Part shown: piece after piece, positions 61,466 through 64,000 of the stretch | How the letters are laid out: each line of letters starts with the position of its first letter | How positions within the stretch are numbered: the stretch's first letter is position 1 | Source: an uncultured Clostridia bacterium | GTDB lineage: Bacteria > Bacillota > Clostridia > UBA1381 | DNA length: 64,000 bases | Reading direction: 5' to 3' | Assembly: GCA_944392335.1 (NCBI GenBank) | Contig: CALXWJ010000092.1 | Span: 1 to 64,000 of the forward strand | The notes under the pieces: model-generated | What the model was told of the DNA's origin: nothing | Database searches by the model: none | What the model saw: only the letters and a program-made list of their open reading frames with translations | Program-made: the position numbers and the translations under genes

Positions 61466-63148
61466 TTATAACGCTTTTTCCCATTCTTCCCTGAACTGTC
61501 TGACTGACTGCTGTCTTAACGTTCTGTCATCATTTACCGCTTTTGATGCAACCAAAAAAAGTTTTTCGTCAAGCTGCCATTTATCAAGCGTACGGTCTCC
61601 ATCACCAAACATTTCAAACGCTGCGGCACCGACGGTATAAACATTTGTAATCTCATCCAAAACTGCCCCAATCTGATATTCCTCCGGTGACATATAACGT
61701 GAGCTTCCCCACATTCTACCCATATTGTTTACATAGGGATATTTTTGAAACAAGTCAATGTCGCATATTACGGTTTTTCCGTTTTTAAAATCATACATGA
61801 TACTGCCATCATAAAAATCAATTGCAATATAGTTTTGTAAAGCTGTATATTCAAAAAAATCAAGTATATCATGAAACACCGTCAATCGGTCCGTCACCGG
61901 AAGCCGCATAAATCTGTAATGCTCTGTCGGATACATTTTTCCGATACAACCTCCCTGCACCCATTTAAAAACCACTGCAAATCCTCCCGCAATTTCTTCG
62001 GCATCAATAAACTCAATCAAATTATCATGCTGTAAATTTTGATATACCGATACTGAAGCTCTAAGTCTTTTTACTGCATCTTCAGGCTTTCCGGTATACC
62101 GCTCTGTGGGTGCACCGGCAAATTTTATAAAATAACGTTTTTCATCCTTTTCGCATCCAAAACATATATTTCCCGAGTCCTGATCATCAAAAACCTTAAA
62201 TACTTTACCGTATTTACTTAAAAAGCTAAAATCAAAATATGTTTTCAGTTTATAAGGGATTTCGTCAACATATTGCAGATAATATCCCTTAAAATACCAT
62301 GTAGGTATTGGATTTTTCATATTATCGTACCATGTTAAAATTTCATCTGCTTGATTGAGCATAATATTCACCCGGTCTCTTCCAAAAGGTATTGCCCAAT
62401 ATACAGAGGAGAGTATATTGCTTGAAATATAAAGAGCAAGCAGTTTCCAAAATATAAGCGGTACTTCGGAATCAAAGTAACCGTTCACCATACCGGACGC
62501 AAAAAGAGGAGATTTTTGAGCACACCAAACAATACGATTAAATTCCTCCCACGGATCACCATAATCATTACGGTTAAAATCAATAATATTCAGCTTTTTA
62601 TTTTTGTCTATCATCATATTTCCTATGTGATAATCTCCATGCTGGTATACCTGAGGCCTGTTCTTCAGCAAATGGCGATTGTTACTTATGTAGTCAATAA
62701 AAGCCTGCCCTTTCTCATATTTAATAGTACATTCTTCATAACGTCTTATTTTCACATCAATCTTTCTGTTAAATCGTGTTTCCCAGTCTTCCTTATTTTC
62801 CGGTGCCGGTAAGGAATGGATTTTACGCAGTATACAACCAGCTTCCAAACCGTAAACATACTGTTGCGTATCTGTATATGTTAAAATAATATCTTCTGCA
62901 TCACTGCCTTCAATCCATCCGTATATAATATAAACACCTTCATCACAAATTCCGAACTCTATCGGCTCACACATTGGTATTTCAAGGGAGAATGCTCTTT
63001 TTGCCATATCAAATTCAAAATGTTTTGCATCGTACTGTTTAACATTCGATATCCTCAAAAGATAGCGTATTCCTTTTTCATCGGTAATACAGTATTTTCT
63101 GTCCCCCGACCATCCTTTGTTTATCGGTTCTTTAGATATATATTTCAT
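61466..63148 (-). CDS. Fusion of an aminoglycoside-phosphotransferase-like kinase and a Ser/Thr-kinase-like domain
   Basis: The 560-residue protein has an N-terminal APH/choline-kinase-type domain (about 1-270). Its catalytic loop is 'YQHGDYHIGNMMIDKNKK' (HGDxxxxN) and its metal-binding Asp lies in 'NIIDFNRNDYGDPWEEFNR'. A second kinase-like domain (about 305-560) has a possible ATP-binding Lys in 'KRYFIKFAG', a degenerate catalytic loop near 'YIAIDFYDGSIMYDF', and 'VICDIDLF' in place of DFG, then 'GSSRYMSPEEYQIG' resembling an activation-segment APE region. It phosphorylates a small molecule or protein of unknown identity. The pairing of two kinase folds in one chain is uncommon. It lies downstream of an AraC regulator, 38 bp away, possibly in one operon. 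Confidence 0.8.
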   Translation of the reverse strand: MKYISKEPINKGWSGDRKYCITDEKGIRYLLRISNVKQYDAKHFEFDMAKRAFSLEIPMCEPIEFGICDEGVYIIYGWIEGSDAEDIILTYTDTQQYVYGLEAGCILRKIHSLPAPENKEDWETRFNRKIDVKIRRYEECTIKYEKGQAFIDYISNNRHLLKNRPQVYQHGDYHIGNMMIDKNKKLNIIDFNRNDYGDPWEEFNRIVWCAQKSPLFASGMVNGYFDSEVPLIFWKLLALYISSNILSSVYWAIPFGRDRVNIMLNQADEILTWYDNMKNPIPTWYFKGYYLQYVDEIPYKLKTYFDFSFLSKYGKVFKVFDDQDSGNICFGCEKDEKRYFIKFAGAPTERYTGKPEDAVKRLRASVSVYQNLQHDNLIEFIDAEEIAGGFAVVFKWVQGGCIGKMYPTEHYRFMRLPVTDRLTVFHDILDFFEYTALQNYIAIDFYDGSIMYDFKNGKTVICDIDLFQKYPYVNNMGRMWGSSRYMSPEEYQIGAVLDEITNVYTVGAAAFEMFGDGDRTLDKWQLDEKLFLVASKAVNDDRTLRQQSVRQFREEWEKAL

Positions 63149-63186
63149 TTTAAGATTTGCACTCCCGATATTTTTTCTTTTATGTA

Positions 63187-64000
63187 CTATACAATTAATG
63201 CTTTTTTAAACTGTTTCGGCGACATATGCTTGAACTGTTTGAATTGCTGAATAAAATAGCTTGAGGTCGTAAACCCGCACAATCCCGCAATCTCGGTAAT
63301 CGAATAATTGCCTGAGATCAACAGCTTCTCCGCGTTTGTTATACGAACATAATTCAAATACTCCGTAAAGCTCTTTTTCATATATTGTTTAAATATTCTT
63401 GAAAAATAACTGTAGCTCAGATTGCATTTTTTTGCAACTTCAGATGCTTTTATGTCATCACTGTAATTTTCCGAAATAAAATCAAGCGCCGTCTGCATTC
63501 TTTTTATTAAATCGTCGCTGAGCGTATATTCATTTTCCGGATCCATGTTCAGATTGTGCCAATACCTTACGATCCATAAAAATATTCTTGATATATCGGT
63601 TTTTACCGCCATTTCATAGCCATATTTTTTTTCACAAAATTCACTGTGTATTTCATGCATAAGATACGGTATAAATGTATTTTCTATTTCTTTACTTTTA
63701 AATACCCGCTGATGATTTGATCTGTTCAGCATAAACGGCATAACATATTTCATATCAAAAATCGAAACGGTTGAAGTATACAGCATTTCCGGCAGAAACC
63801 TGATGCATATATATTTGCCTCCGTTGTCAATAAGTGAACATATCCTGTGTATTTCTCTTGAATTTATTACTACCATATCACCTTTTGAAAATCTGAAATA
63901 TTTTGAATTCAACCATATTTCAAACTCACCCTCGGTACAAAACAGCATTTCTATATAGTTATGCAAATGCGCGCAAGTACATTCACCTATATAATCGGCA
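63187..64000 (-). CDS. AraC family transcriptional regulator, 5' end beyond window
   Basis: The visible 271 codons lack a start in the window. The frame stays open from the first complete codon near 63999, reading '...CAHLHNYIEMLFCTEGEFEIWL', the cupin sensor core of AraC proteins. The C-terminal two helix-turn-helix motifs are at 'IKASEVAKKCNLSYSYFSRIFKQYMKKSFTEYLNYVR' and 'SITEIAGLCGFTTSSYFIQQFKQFKHMSPKQFK'. It probably responds to a small carbohydrate. It is transcribed into the kinase-fusion gene, 38 bp downstream. A TTG at 63966 is an internal codon, not the start. Confidence 0.88.
   Translation of the reverse strand, partial: ADYIGECTCAHLHNYIEMLFCTEGEFEIWLNSKYFRFSKGDMVVINSREIHRICSLIDNGGKYICIRFLPEMLYTSTVSIFDMKYVMPFMLNRSNHQRVFKSKEIENTFIPYLMHEIHSEFCEKKYGYEMAVKTDISRIFLWIVRYWHNLNMDPENEYTLSDDLIKRMQTALDFISENYSDDIKASEVAKKCNLSYSYFSRIFKQYMKKSFTEYLNYVRITNAEKLLISGNYSITEIAGLCGFTTSSYFIQQFKQFKHMSPKQFKKALIV

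Noticed and set aside
1-64000. tRNA, rRNA, tmRNA or RNase P RNA genes
   Set aside because: Reading by eye I found no TTCRANNC T-arms in cloverleaf context or other hallmark segments; a covariance scan would be needed to exclude them fully.

Overview
The window looks like a low-GC chromosome segment from an anaerobic, probably endospore-forming member of the Clostridia (Bacillota). The support is indirect: AT-rich intergenic DNA, AGGAGG-type ribosome binding sites, a walRK-yycHI operon, a CIRCE-controlled hrcA-grpE-dnaK-dnaJ cluster, a CwlD-type amidase, S-layer-homology (SLH) surface proteins and an oxygen-sensitive glycyl radical enzyme with its activase. I found no tRNA, rRNA, CRISPR array or prophage. 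I cannot name the genus.

Layout. 1-154: the 5' end of a group II intron running off the window, joined directly to a terminator. 167-3929: an ECF sigma / anti-sigma / SLH-YcdB envelope-stress operon. 4314-7828: acyl-CoA thioesterase, uracil/xanthine permease with a structured leader, and a PGRP-type amidase. 8039-10789: GH78-like glycosidase and flavin reductase. 10962-18313: three SLH surface proteins (vWA-TSP3, WG-repeat and unknown) with a duplicated SLH cassette. 18475-21681: serA, serC and cwlD. 22161-25541: SemiSWEET-like transporter between two long repeats, then an acyltransferase-like protein and acyl-CoA synthetase. 25581-31678: mtaB, an HPr homologue lacking the active-site His, a methyltransferase, DUF421/DUF4363, and an alpha-galactosidase divergent from an AraC regulator. 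32005-37867: CtpA-like protease, DUF1934, ddl, rluD-type pseudouridine synthase, lspA and aroB. 37977-43097: glycyl radical dehydratase, its activase and an orphan solute-binding lipoprotein. 43247-48957: walR-walK-(secreted protein)-yycH-yycI. 49121-55314: amidohydrolase, MreB paralogue, trmN6-like, rsmI, small Cys-rich protein and hemW. 55460-60376: heat-shock operon. 60501-64000: lone fumarase beta subunit, double-kinase fusion and a partial AraC regulator.

The most unusual feature is a dispersed intergenic repeat. There are ten recognisable copies plus one remnant between 3989 and 51911. A full copy is about 140-165 bp, starts with AATAAGGGCTTG after a conserved TTC, ends in GTTAT, and folds into four successive hairpins. 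The hairpin arms differ between copies but stay complementary. The GTTAT end often lies on or beside the stop codon of a neighbouring gene, so the element can sit in 3' UTRs and even supply the stop codon. Two copies carry a shared extension of about 107 bp and flank the SemiSWEET-like gene. Two copies interrupt the wal operon. There are no terminal inverted repeats and no transposase gene in the window, which suggests a non-autonomous REP- or PATE-like family mobilised in trans. That mechanism is inference.

Other leads are a 58-nt candidate three-way-junction RNA with two competing pairing partners ahead of the nucleobase permease, a MITE-like 176-bp element at 6878-7053, a GCVEP-type radical dehydratase paired with an activase lacking the extra Fe-S cysteines, and a tandem APH-kinase/Ser-Thr-kinase-like fusion.
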